A stretch of DNA of 58,147 bases, from assembly GCA_949879765.1 (NCBI GenBank), contig CATLBQ010000008.1, positions 1 through 58,147 on the forward strand, given 5' to 3'. The DNA is from an uncultured Bacilli bacterium. GTDB lineage: Bacteria; Bacillota_I; Bacilli_A; ML615J-28; CAG-313. The notes under the pieces are model-generated. The model was not told the origin of the DNA. It saw only the letters and a program-made list of their open reading frames with translations, and searched no databases. A program made the translations under genes and the position numbers. Positions 1 through 7,878 of the stretch are shown one piece after another; the stretch's first letter is position 1, and each line of letters starts with the position of its first letter.

Positions 1-38
1 AATCCTATTTTTAAATAGATTTTAAATTTTTAGACATT

Positions 39-77
39 AAAAAAGCCCTAATTTACTTACGTTTATTAGGACTTTTA
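39..77 (-). terminator. Rho-independent terminator after tRNA-Glu
   Basis: On the minus strand a 12-bp stem (arms 65-76 and 41-52, one G-U pair) is followed by a run of T residues. It lies just past the tRNA and would end the gltX-tRNA transcript. Confidence 0.75.
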
Positions 78-107
78 AGGCTAAATAGCCTTTTCGTATA
101 TTATATA

Positions 108-184
108 TGGTAGCCAGCACGGGGTTCGAACCCGCGAATCTCGCCTTGAGAGGGCGATGTGTTAAACCGCTTCACCAGCTGGCC
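108..184 (-). tRNA. tRNA-Glu, anticodon CUC
   Basis: The minus strand folds as a full cloverleaf. The acceptor stem is GGCCAGC with GCTGGCT (first pair G-U), the T arm holds GTTCGAAC, and the anticodon stem is TCGCC/GGCGA around the loop CTCTCAA, which puts CUC at the anticodon. The CCA end is encoded. CUC reads GAG; low-GC Firmicutes often rely on the UUC isoacceptor alone, so this is probably the second tRNA-Glu of the genome. It starts 21 bases after the stop of the glutamyl-tRNA synthetase gene on the same strand, with no terminator in between, so it is probably cut from the gltX transcript. Confidence 0.93.
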
Positions 185-188
185 ATAA

Positions 189-209
189 CTAAGAAGATAA
201 ACTTCTTAG
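189..209 (-). other. Hairpin between gltX and tRNA-Glu
   Basis: A perfect 8-bp inverted repeat (arms 189-196 and 202-209, 5-base loop) covers the gltX stop codon and lies only 4 bases from the mature 5' end of the tRNA. There is no T run, so it is unlikely to be a terminator. A processing or mRNA 3'-end stability element is the more likely role (inference). Confidence 0.6.
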
Positions 210-1876
210 TAATTTAACTTTTCTATCACTTTTTCTATTCTTCTTGATACTTCTTTTTCTCCTAAGATTTGAAGAACATAATATGGATTAGGCGTATTCT
301 TTCTTGTTGAAATAGCAATTCGAATCATTTCAGAAACATCTCCAATATGACCTAAATATGCCTCTTTGTTTTTCTTATATTCTTTTACATTAGGACAAAA
401 TCCACATTTTTCTGCAATACCTTTTAGATTCTCAAACCAACCATTCTCATCATAAGTTAATCCCATATTAGATTTGAATGCCTGTAGAACAGTAATAATT
501 TGTTCTGTTGTAAAGCGATCAAATTGAAATGGCAATTCATTTTCCAATAATGTATCATATGCATCCGCATAGAAGAAATGAATCATTGGATAAATATCTC
601 GATATGTGACATAATCTTTACGGGGATTTTCTTTTTCTCTTTCAATATTAATAATTGACTTAAAATAATCAACATCTCTATCTATTAATGCTTTAAGTTT
701 TGAATCATACTGACAAGCATATGCATATGCTTTTTCAGTAAAAGTATCTTTATCTAATCGAGATAATCGTTCTTTGCAAATATTTTCTACTTTAGCTAAA
801 TCAAACAAAGCGCCATCTAGAGTCATTTTATCAAATGATAACATAAATGTAAAGATATCTGCATTCATATTTTGCAAACGCCACTCTTCAAAATTTGAAT
901 TAGCAATTGTAATCAAATACTCCAATATTCCTTCAACTGGATAACCATTTTCTAAAAAATATGAAACTGATGCTTCGGGATCCTTTCTTTTGGAAAGTTT
1001 ACGCCTGTTACCATTATCTAGTTTCATAATAACTGGTAAATGGGCATAGTTTGGACGTTTCCAACCCGCTTTTTCAAATAATTCATAGTGAATTGGCAAA
1101 CTAGGCAACCATTCTTCTCCACGTGTCACATGTGTAGTACGCATAAAATGATCGTCTACCAAATGAGCAAAATGATATGTTGGTAACCCGTCACTTTTTA
1201 AAATGACAATGTGCTGGTCATTTTGTGCTAATTCTATATCTCCTCTAATCAAATCTGTAATTTGCACCCGGTTTTGATAATTTCCCGTAGAACGAAAACG
1301 CATAACATATGGTTCTCCATTTTTGATTTTGGCCATCGCCTCTTGTGGAGTTAAACTAGCACACTTAGCAAATTCCCCATAGTAACCTGGATTTAATTTA
1401 TGTTTTTCTTGATAATCTCTTAATTCGGTCAAGGATTCACTCGAACAAAAGCAAGGATAAGCCAATCCTCTTTTCACAAAATCCTTAATTACAGTGCGAT
1501 ATATCATTTCTCGATCACTTTGCTTATATGGTCCATAGTTTCCTTTTTCATAAGTTCCCATATAGCCCTCATCCGGAAGAATACCGAATGCGGCAAGTTG
1601 TTTGAGTAATTCCTCACCAGACCCCGCAACCTCACGCTTTGTATCTGTATCTTCTAAACGTGTGTAAAACACTCCTTGTGTTTGTTTAGGAAATTTCCAC
1701 GCAATCAGCGTCGCAAATAAACTACCTGTATGTAAAAATCCAGTTGGACTTGGTGCAAATCGCGCAACCATCGCACCTTCTTCTAGTGTTCTTTCTGGAT
1801 ATCTTTTTTCTAAATCTTCAATCGTTTCGGTCACATCTGGAAATATCAATTCTGCTAATTGTTCTAATTCTGTCAT
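206..1876 (-). CDS. gltX: Glutamate--tRNA ligase
   Basis: Class I synthetase that charges tRNA-Glu with glutamate in the cytoplasm. Counted from a further upstream ATG at 1882, the nucleotide-binding region FAPSPTGFLHTGS sits at residues 42-54, so the HIGH signature is changed to HTGS, and the second signature KLSKR is at 295-299. The protein is about 556 residues, longer than the roughly 485 of the common bacterial form; it has an N-terminal extension of about 35 residues and belongs to the longer GluRS form known from Clostridia-like genomes. I place the start at 1876 because AAAGGGG is then 7 bases upstream; the ATG at 1882 is too close to it. A TATAAT -10 box is at 1909-1914. It is followed by its own cognate tRNA gene. 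Confidence 0.95.
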   Translation of the reverse strand: MTELEQLAELIFPDVTETIEDLEKRYPERTLEEGAMVARFAPSPTGFLHTGSLFATLIAWKFPKQTQGVFYTRLEDTDTKREVAGSGEELLKQLAAFGILPDEGYMGTYEKGNYGPYKQSDREMIYRTVIKDFVKRGLAYPCFCSSESLTELRDYQEKHKLNPGYYGEFAKCASLTPQEAMAKIKNGEPYVMRFRSTGNYQNRVQITDLIRGDIELAQNDQHIVILKSDGLPTYHFAHLVDDHFMRTTHVTRGEEWLPSLPIHYELFEKAGWKRPNYAHLPVIMKLDNGNRRKLSKRKDPEASVSYFLENGYPVEGILEYLITIANSNFEEWRLQNMNADIFTFMLSFDKMTLDGALFDLAKVENICKERLSRLDKDTFTEKAYAYACQYDSKLKALIDRDVDYFKSIINIEREKENPRKDYVTYRDIYPMIHFFYADAYDTLLENELPFQFDRFTTEQIITVLQAFKSNMGLTYDENGWFENLKGIAEKCGFCPNVKEYKKNKEAYLGHIGDVSEMIRIAISTRKNTPNPYYVLQILGEKEVSRRIEKVIEKLNY

Positions 1877-1953
1877 ATGCATACCCCTTTGATTCGTTAT
1901 TCTGTCTTATTATATCACATTTTTGATATTTATGTGTAGAATTTGGTAAAGAA

Positions 1954-1979
1954 AATGAACGAAAAAAGTTTCGTTCATT
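1954..1979 (-). terminator. Terminator after the BmrD-like gene
   Basis: Arms 1969-1979 and 1954-1964 form an 11-bp perfect stem with a 4-base loop. On the minus strand it is followed by TTCTTT. It ends the ABC exporter operon ahead of the gltX promoter. Confidence 0.7.
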
Positions 1980-4041
1980 ATTTATTTTGATTGTATTGAG
2001 CTTCATACATATTTCGGTATTTTCCACCTTTTTGATACAATTGTTCATGAGTGCCTTGTTCTACAATTCGTCCATCATCTAAAACAAAGATATTGTCTGC
2101 ATGACGAATTGTTGATAACCGGTGTGCTACAACAAAAGTCGTTCGACCTGCCGCAAGCACTTTTAGCGCATTTTGAATTAAAATCTCAGTTTCAGTATCA
2201 ATATTGGCCGTAGCTTCATCCAATATCAGTATAGAAGGATTTCGTAACAATATTCTCGCAAATGAAATCAATTGTTTTTCACCAGTTGATAAATTGCCTC
2301 CTAAATACTCTAACTTTGTATGAATCCCCTCTGGATAATCTTGAACAAATTTTTTTCCACCAATCATTTCTAAAACATGTTCAACCTCAGCATCTGTAGC
2401 TTCATATCCTAAAGTAATGTTGGATTTGATTGTACCTGAAAATAGAGCTGGTTCTTGCAATACATACCCAATATTGCTTCTTACTTCTTGCTTGGTATAT
2501 TGCATAAAATCTTGATGATCAATTAAAATCTGGCCTTCTTGCAAATCATAAAAACGTTGCAATAAAATCATCATCGTTGATTTACCACTACCCGTATGAC
2601 CAACCAATCCAATAAATTGTCCTGGTGTCACATGAAGGTTAATATCTTTTAATACTACATTTTCATCATATGCAAAGGTAACATGATGAAAATGAATATC
2701 CCCTTTGAATTGAGGTCTTTCATGCATACCTAAATATTTATCTTCTTCTTGATCTAATAAATCAAATATTCTGCTAGATGCCACAAATGAATCTTCTAAT
2801 GCATTTAAATTCGCAAAAATTTCTCGAATAGGATCAAATATCTTATTGATGTATGTCACATATAAATATAGTGCACCTGCTGTAATCGCACCTTCATGGC
2901 CCAAAAATCTTCTACCAAAATAATAAATAATCACAGCTAACAAAGCATTTTGAATCAATAAGAGCAATTCTCCTCCAAAAATAGAATTAATCTTTAATGC
3001 CTTCATTTTATTGCCATAATTGGTTAGCAATAAATCATCATACTCTGCAGTCATGGCTTTTTCTTGATTGAATTGTTGAATCATTGCCATACCATCTACA
3101 TATTGCGCCATTGAAGCATTGATAATCGAATTCATTTCCCGAATGCGATGATGATATTTATTATTTGCCTTTCGGTAGACTGTCATCCAAAGGAGAATCA
3201 CTGGCGTAGCAAGTAACGTAATAAGCGACAATTGCCAATTGACTCTAAAGAGTTCTACATATACCATAATCAAAGAAATGAATGCGGTTAAAATTGAAAA
3301 AATAACTTGATATAATCCCCGAACCCCCTCAGAATCACTGGTAATTTTTGTTACAATTTTTCCACTAGGCTCCGCAACAAAATATTCCATAGGTAATCGG
3401 TTCAATTTAGCAAAAGCATCTTTTCGGATATCTAGTGTGAGTCGCATCGATGCGGTTAGAAAAAAGACATGTTGAAAAAAACGAAGAATAATAATCAAGA
3501 GGGTTAAACTGCCATAAATGATCAATAATTTAGTGATTGGCGCAATACTTGGTTGATAAAAAGCACGCAATTGTTCTTTGGATACATGACTAGAAAAAAT
3601 AGTCGTGCCATCTTTTAACACAAATACACTATTTTCCTCATCATAACGTTCCAAAAGCGTTGTAGTAGCAACTCCTTCTAATTGATAATAACTGCCATCA
3701 AAGTAAACAAGGGATATAATTGAATCTGTTGTTTGAATATCCTCTATCGCTATCTTATCATAATGTTTGTCTTGATAAGTAACCGTTCCTGAATCCTTCT
3801 GTATCCAGGTCGTTTGTACACCTAATAATTCATCATCCAACATTCTATCAATTAATTTGGGCTGCAATAATTCTAAATACGTAAAACCAATTAGGAAAAG
3901 CAGTGAACATATAATCATTACTTTGCTTTTCCAAGCATATTTTAAAACTCTTTTTAAAACAACTTCTGCTGGATAATTCGCATATTTATCATACTTACTT
4001 GCTTGTGGATTGGTAGAAGGATTATGCTTCCATTTTTGCAT
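1978..4041 (-). CDS. ABC exporter half-transporter with extracellular domain (BmrD/YheH-like)
   Basis: Six-helix ABC exporter subunit with a C-terminal ATPase: Walker A GHTGSGKS, Walker B ILILDEA with the catalytic Glu, and switch motif VAHRLST. The signature motif is LSTGE instead of LSGGQ. Between the first and second membrane helices is an insert of roughly 110 residues predicted to lie outside the cell; such a domain is known in BmrD of the Bacillus BmrCD multidrug exporter. The partner gene lies directly upstream and overlaps by 20 bases. The start at 4041 is preceded by GGGGGGTGAGG; a start at 4080 would have no such site. The off-consensus signature pairs with the Glu-to-Asp change in the partner, as expected of an asymmetric heterodimer. 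The substrate is unknown. Confidence 0.88.
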   Translation of the reverse strand: MQKWKHNPSTNPQASKYDKYANYPAEVVLKRVLKYAWKSKVMIICSLLFLIGFTYLELLQPKLIDRMLDDELLGVQTTWIQKDSGTVTYQDKHYDKIAIEDIQTTDSIISLVYFDGSYYQLEGVATTTLLERYDEENSVFVLKDGTTIFSSHVSKEQLRAFYQPSIAPITKLLIIYGSLTLLIIILRFFQHVFFLTASMRLTLDIRKDAFAKLNRLPMEYFVAEPSGKIVTKITSDSEGVRGLYQVIFSILTAFISLIMVYVELFRVNWQLSLITLLATPVILLWMTVYRKANNKYHHRIREMNSIINASMAQYVDGMAMIQQFNQEKAMTAEYDDLLLTNYGNKMKALKINSIFGGELLLLIQNALLAVIIYYFGRRFLGHEGAITAGALYLYVTYINKIFDPIREIFANLNALEDSFVASSRIFDLLDQEEDKYLGMHERPQFKGDIHFHHVTFAYDENVVLKDINLHVTPGQFIGLVGHTGSGKSTMMILLQRFYDLQEGQILIDHQDFMQYTKQEVRSNIGYVLQEPALFSGTIKSNITLGYEATDAEVEHVLEMIGGKKFVQDYPEGIHTKLEYLGGNLSTGEKQLISFARILLRNPSILILDEATANIDTETEILIQNALKVLAAGRTTFVVAHRLSTIRHADNIFVLDDGRIVEQGTHEQLYQKGGKYRNMYEAQYNQNK

Positions 4042-5830
4042 GTGCCTCACCCCCCATCTCTTGAATGACGTATTGCTCATAATACCAGCCTTTTTGTCTC
4101 ATTAAAGTCTCATGTGTACCTCGTTCTATGATTTTGCCGTCTTCCATAACGATAATTTCATCGCATGCTTCTACTGCAGTTAAACGATGTGCCACAATAA
4201 TATTGGTTTTCTTATTCCGAATCTGTTTCAAGTTGGCAATAATATTTGCTTCTGTTGTCCCATCAACAGCGCTCAATGAATCATCTAAAATAAGAATCGG
4301 TGCATCCTTCATCAAGGCTCTAGCAATCGATAGTCTTTGCTTTTGTCCCCCTGATAAGGTTACCCCATATTCGCCTACAATCGTTTCTAAACCATTATCT
4401 AAAAAGGCCAAATCTTTTGCAAAGTCTGCCATTCGTATGGCGGTTTGCAAATCCATTTGTGATGTAGTACTTTTTCCTAACATAATATTTGCTTCTACAC
4501 TTCTTGCAAAAAGTTGATGTTCTTGTGGTACATAAGAGACCAATTTACGCATACTTTCTTTTTCTATTTCATCAATAGCCATTCCATTTACCAATAATGT
4601 TTCGGGATGTTCTACGGGATACCGTCTTAATAACTGCCGAATCAATGTTGTTTTACCTGAGCCTGTTTTACCGACAATCCCTAAAGACTTACCATTTTGA
4701 ATGGTTAAATCAATTCCTTTTAGAATTTGCAATTCATCTTCTGGATAATGAAATTGATACTGTTGAAAGCGAATTTCTTCAAATGTCTCACAACGCTTTG
4801 CATCTACTTTATCCTTTAATTCAGGTTCTGCATTGAGTACTTCTAAAACACGTTCACAAGAAATATAACTTTGTGTAAACTGTGCTACTTGGTTGCCAAG
4901 TTGCATCATTGGTCCAGAAAATTGGGCAAGCAATAAGCTAAAAGTAATGAGTTCTCCAACTGTTAATTCTTGATTGATAATCAAATATGCCCCATAGCCA
5001 TAAGCAACCAATTGACTTATATTGGTAAAAAAGCGAAATGTTGGTCCAAACGTTGATTGCATCATTACTGACTTTTTTTCTGTTGTGTAACACTCCTGCG
5101 CAGATGCAACCAATTTCGTATAATCACGTTCCTCATTCACAAAAGCCCGAATCAGCTTGACATGTTGAACACTTTCCATTGCTAAATTACTCATCGTACT
5201 ATTTTTCTTTCGAACCAAACGCCAATTGGCACTAATTTTAGGTCGCATCACTACAACTACAATAAAAATAAATGGTAAAGGTAAAATCGAATACAGTGTC
5301 AATAATGGATCTAGTGTCACCATTTTAATCGCTGACATAACCAATGTCAATAATAACGAAATTAAGCCAAAAATAAGATGGGTTGAAACATTTGCCATTG
5401 CAAACGTATCCGCTGTTGCCCTAGTCATCAAATCACCTGGATGATATTCTGTGAAATAACTTGCATCTTGCTTCAAAATATTCTTCATGAATTCTATTTT
5501 AATATGATAAAATAGTCGGTGAAATAAATTTCCTAAACAAATACTTTTTATAATACTCACCACAAACTTAACCAACACGACCATTGTAAGCATCAAAATT
5601 AGGGAAAACAAACTCTTTTCCGTAATTTGACCTAGCCCAATTAAATCTACCGCATCACCAATAATTGTTGGTTTTAGTACCTCACAATAGATAATAGCAA
5701 GCGATAGCACAACAATCAGCATATATTTCCACCAATATCTTCGAATATACCATTTGATAATCGATGTTTGGATTGGAGAATTTATATTGAATTTTTCTTG
5801 ATGTCGATTCGGTTTCTTATGTTGTTGCAT
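4022..5830 (-). CDS. ABC exporter half-transporter with degenerate ATP site (BmrC/YheI-like)
   Basis: Membrane domain of about six helices followed by an ATPase domain with Walker A GKTGSGKT, signature LSGGQKQ and Walker B ILILDDS. The residue after the Walker B Asp is Asp where active exporters have Glu, so the site built from this Walker pair should be weakly hydrolytic. That is typical of one half of heterodimeric exporters such as BmrCD, LmrCD or TM287/288. At 602 residues it has the usual size. AAAGGAG lies 9 bases before the ATG. The next gene, which overlaps its 3' end, encodes the other half. Multidrug or peptide export is inferred from the family. Confidence 0.88.
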   Translation of the reverse strand: MQQHKKPNRHQEKFNINSPIQTSIIKWYIRRYWWKYMLIVVLSLAIIYCEVLKPTIIGDAVDLIGLGQITEKSLFSLILMLTMVVLVKFVVSIIKSICLGNLFHRLFYHIKIEFMKNILKQDASYFTEYHPGDLMTRATADTFAMANVSTHLIFGLISLLLTLVMSAIKMVTLDPLLTLYSILPLPFIFIVVVVMRPKISANWRLVRKKNSTMSNLAMESVQHVKLIRAFVNEERDYTKLVASAQECYTTEKKSVMMQSTFGPTFRFFTNISQLVAYGYGAYLIINQELTVGELITFSLLLAQFSGPMMQLGNQVAQFTQSYISCERVLEVLNAEPELKDKVDAKRCETFEEIRFQQYQFHYPEDELQILKGIDLTIQNGKSLGIVGKTGSGKTTLIRQLLRRYPVEHPETLLVNGMAIDEIEKESMRKLVSYVPQEHQLFARSVEANIMLGKSTTSQMDLQTAIRMADFAKDLAFLDNGLETIVGEYGVTLSGGQKQRLSIARALMKDAPILILDDSLSAVDGTTEANIIANLKQIRNKKTNIIVAHRLTAVEACDEIIVMEDGKIIERGTHETLMRQKGWYYEQYVIQEMGGEAHAKMEA

Positions 5831-5904
5831 ATCAAGCTACTCCTTTCGTCAATAATTCTAATTATTATATCATATTTTCTATTGATTTTGTCGAAAAATA
5901 CACT

Positions 5905-5937
5905 TGAAAAAATCCCCAAATTTCAATCATTTGAGGA
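5905..5937 (-). terminator. Terminator overlapping the dut stop codon
   Basis: Arms 5929-5937 and 5913-5921 form a 9-bp stem (one G-U pair) followed on the minus strand by TTTTTT. The 5' arm is made from the last codons of dut. Confidence 0.7.
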
Positions 5938-6444
5938 CGCTTTATTGCTATTGGTACTACCTATACCTCCAGTCCTATTTTCTTTTACATCATCATCTTT
6001 TACTTTAAAATATTGCAAGAATAAGCCTTGAGCAAATCGAGTCTGTTTAGATAAAGAAACAAATTTTCCTTCTACAGTACAATTGGTGACTTTAATCATA
6101 ATGTGCCCTTCATTGAGAGCATGATAATAATCACTATCAATAATTCCTACTGTATTATCCAGTTGTAAACGATATTTGAAACCAAGACTGCTTCTTGGAT
6201 AAATTTGTAATACCAGTGTCTCATTCATTTTGCACCGAATTCCCGTGGGAATGATTCTACTTTCACCAGGAGATAAATCCAAATCAAACGGAAGATAAAA
6301 ATCATATCCTGCTGATCCACTAGTTGCCCTCTTCGGAAGATGAATCTGTGCATATGCCTCTTCTACATCTTGTATAAATCCATTTTGTATAGCATCTTTT
6401 TGAAATTGTTGAAAACTTATTTTTTGAAACTCAGTTATATTCAT
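5923..6444 (-). CDS. dut: dUTP diphosphatase (dUTPase)
   Basis: Hydrolyses dUTP to dUMP and pyrophosphate, keeping uracil out of DNA. All five motifs of trimeric dUTPases are visible in order: ATSGSAGYDF, PRSSLG, DNTVGIIDSDYY, TRFAQGLF and the C-terminal RTGGIGSTN, whose Gly-rich tail closes over the active site. At 173 residues it is slightly longer than the usual 140-150 because of an N-terminal extension of about 35 residues. It is a single-gene unit: divergent from rarA and closed by a hairpin that reuses its last codons. The two uracil/inosine glycosylase-type genes near 49 and 52 kb are functionally related but not linked. Confidence 0.95.
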   Translation of the reverse strand: MNITEFQKISFQQFQKDAIQNGFIQDVEEAYAQIHLPKRATSGSAGYDFYLPFDLDLSPGESRIIPTGIRCKMNETLVLQIYPRSSLGFKYRLQLDNTVGIIDSDYYHALNEGHIMIKVTNCTVEGKFVSLSKQTRFAQGLFLQYFKVKDDDVKENRTGGIGSTNSNKASSND

Positions 6445-6620
6445 ACCGCAACTCCTTTTTCTACGCTCTTATTGTATCAAATTTTTTGGTTTTCCGCAAG
6501 ATAATGCCTTTGATGATTTGATTTGCAGCTATATGTTGTGGTTTATCTGTTTTTTTCGTTTCTTTTTCAATGTTTTTTTTGACATTTTATGATAAAATAA
6601 ATAAAAAGGGAGGCACTACT

Positions 6621-7859
6621 ATGAAACCTTTGGCTTATTTAATGCGCCCAAAATCATTTGATGATATTGTTGGGCAAGAACATCTTGTTGGACCAAATGG
6701 TGTAATTCGCAATATGATTACTTCTCACCATTTGTTTTCTTTTATTTTATATGGAAATCCTGGTTGTGGCAAAACAACAATTGCTCTTGCTACATGCGAA
6801 GAATCAAAGCACAAATATTTTAAATTTAACGCTTCTATTGATACAAAGGATGTATTGAAACAAGTCATCAATGAAGCCCGCTTCTTAGATACCCCTATTT
6901 TAATTGTTGATGAGATTCACCGAATGAAAAAGGATATTCAAGACTTTCTGCTCCCTTATGTCGAAGATGGCACAATAGCAATGATTGGACTCACCACAGT
7001 AAATCCTTATCACTCTGTCAATCCAGCAATTCGGAGTAGATGTCACATTTATCGTTTGCGTGATTTAACAGAAAAGGATATGATGACCATATTAAAGCGC
7101 GCACAGTCTTTTATTGATACTCCTTTAGAAATTGATGAGGATGCCTATCAATATATCATTTCAACAGCAAATTTGGAGATTCGTACACTCATTAACAATT
7201 TTGAAAGCATTGCACTTACCTCTCCTTCTCATCACATCACCCTAGAATTAGCCCAACAATATATCCAAAAATCCAATGTGTCCATAGATGCCAATGGTGA
7301 TAGCTACTTTGACACGCTGAGTGGATTGCAAAAATCAATTCGTGGGAGTGATGTGGATGCATCATTGCATTATTTAGCCAAACTCATTATTGCGGGCGAC
7401 TTTGAGAGTTTAGCCAGAAGATTACTGGCCATTGCGTATGAAGATATTGGCTTAGCCAATCCGACAATTGGTCCACGTGTGAAAGCAGCAGTGGATGCCG
7501 CAAGAGAGTTAGGCAACCCAGAAGCACGACTTCCCCTTTCTGTTATTGTCATTGAGATGGCGCTTTCACCGAAATCTAATTCTGCTTATTTGGCCATTGC
7601 AGGGGCTATGGCTGACATTGAAAATGGAAAAAGTGGTTCACTCCCCCTTCATTTGAAGAATACTTATTCATTTGATCCAAAACAAAAAAGTTATTTATAT
7701 CCTCATGACTATCCTAATGCCTGGGTAGACCAACAATATCTGCCTGATGCTTTAGTGGGCAGAACCTACTATCATCCTAAAAATAGTTCTAAAATAGAAA
7801 TGGGTCTAAAAGAACGTTATGACACGATTTTATCCTATAAGCAAAATGCAAAAAAATAA
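6621..7859 (+). CDS. rarA: Replication-associated recombination protein RarA (MgsA) AAA+ ATPase
   Basis: Clamp-loader-like AAA+ ATPase acting at stalled replication forks. Near the N-terminus is the family block RPKSFDDIVGQEHLVG, then Walker A GNPGCGKTT, Walker B ILIVDEIHR, the sensor region TTVNPYHSVNPAIRSR and the C-terminal tetramer domain with the conserved SVIVIEMALSPKSNSAY stretch. The 412-residue length is normal. The start at 6621 follows GGGAGG by 7 bases; the frame is open further upstream but those residues match nothing in the family. It is transcribed away from dut and ends in a bidirectional terminator. Confidence 0.94.
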   Translation: MKPLAYLMRPKSFDDIVGQEHLVGPNGVIRNMITSHHLFSFILYGNPGCGKTTIALATCEESKHKYFKFNASIDTKDVLKQVINEARFLDTPILIVDEIHRMKKDIQDFLLPYVEDGTIAMIGLTTVNPYHSVNPAIRSRCHIYRLRDLTEKDMMTILKRAQSFIDTPLEIDEDAYQYIISTANLEIRTLINNFESIALTSPSHHITLELAQQYIQKSNVSIDANGDSYFDTLSGLQKSIRGSDVDASLHYLAKLIIAGDFESLARRLLAIAYEDIGLANPTIGPRVKAAVDAARELGNPEARLPLSVIVIEMALSPKSNSAYLAIAGAMADIENGKSGSLPLHLKNTYSFDPKQKSYLYPHDYPNAWVDQQYLPDALVGRTYYHPKNSSKIEMGLKERYDTILSYKQNAKK

Positions 7860-7878
7860 ATCCAAATAGGATTTATTT
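7854..7878. terminator. Bidirectional terminator between rarA and the FtsK-like gene
   Basis: A 10-bp perfect stem (7854-7863 with 7869-7878, 5-base loop) has A tracts on the left and T tracts on the right, so it can serve both converging genes. Confidence 0.75.
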
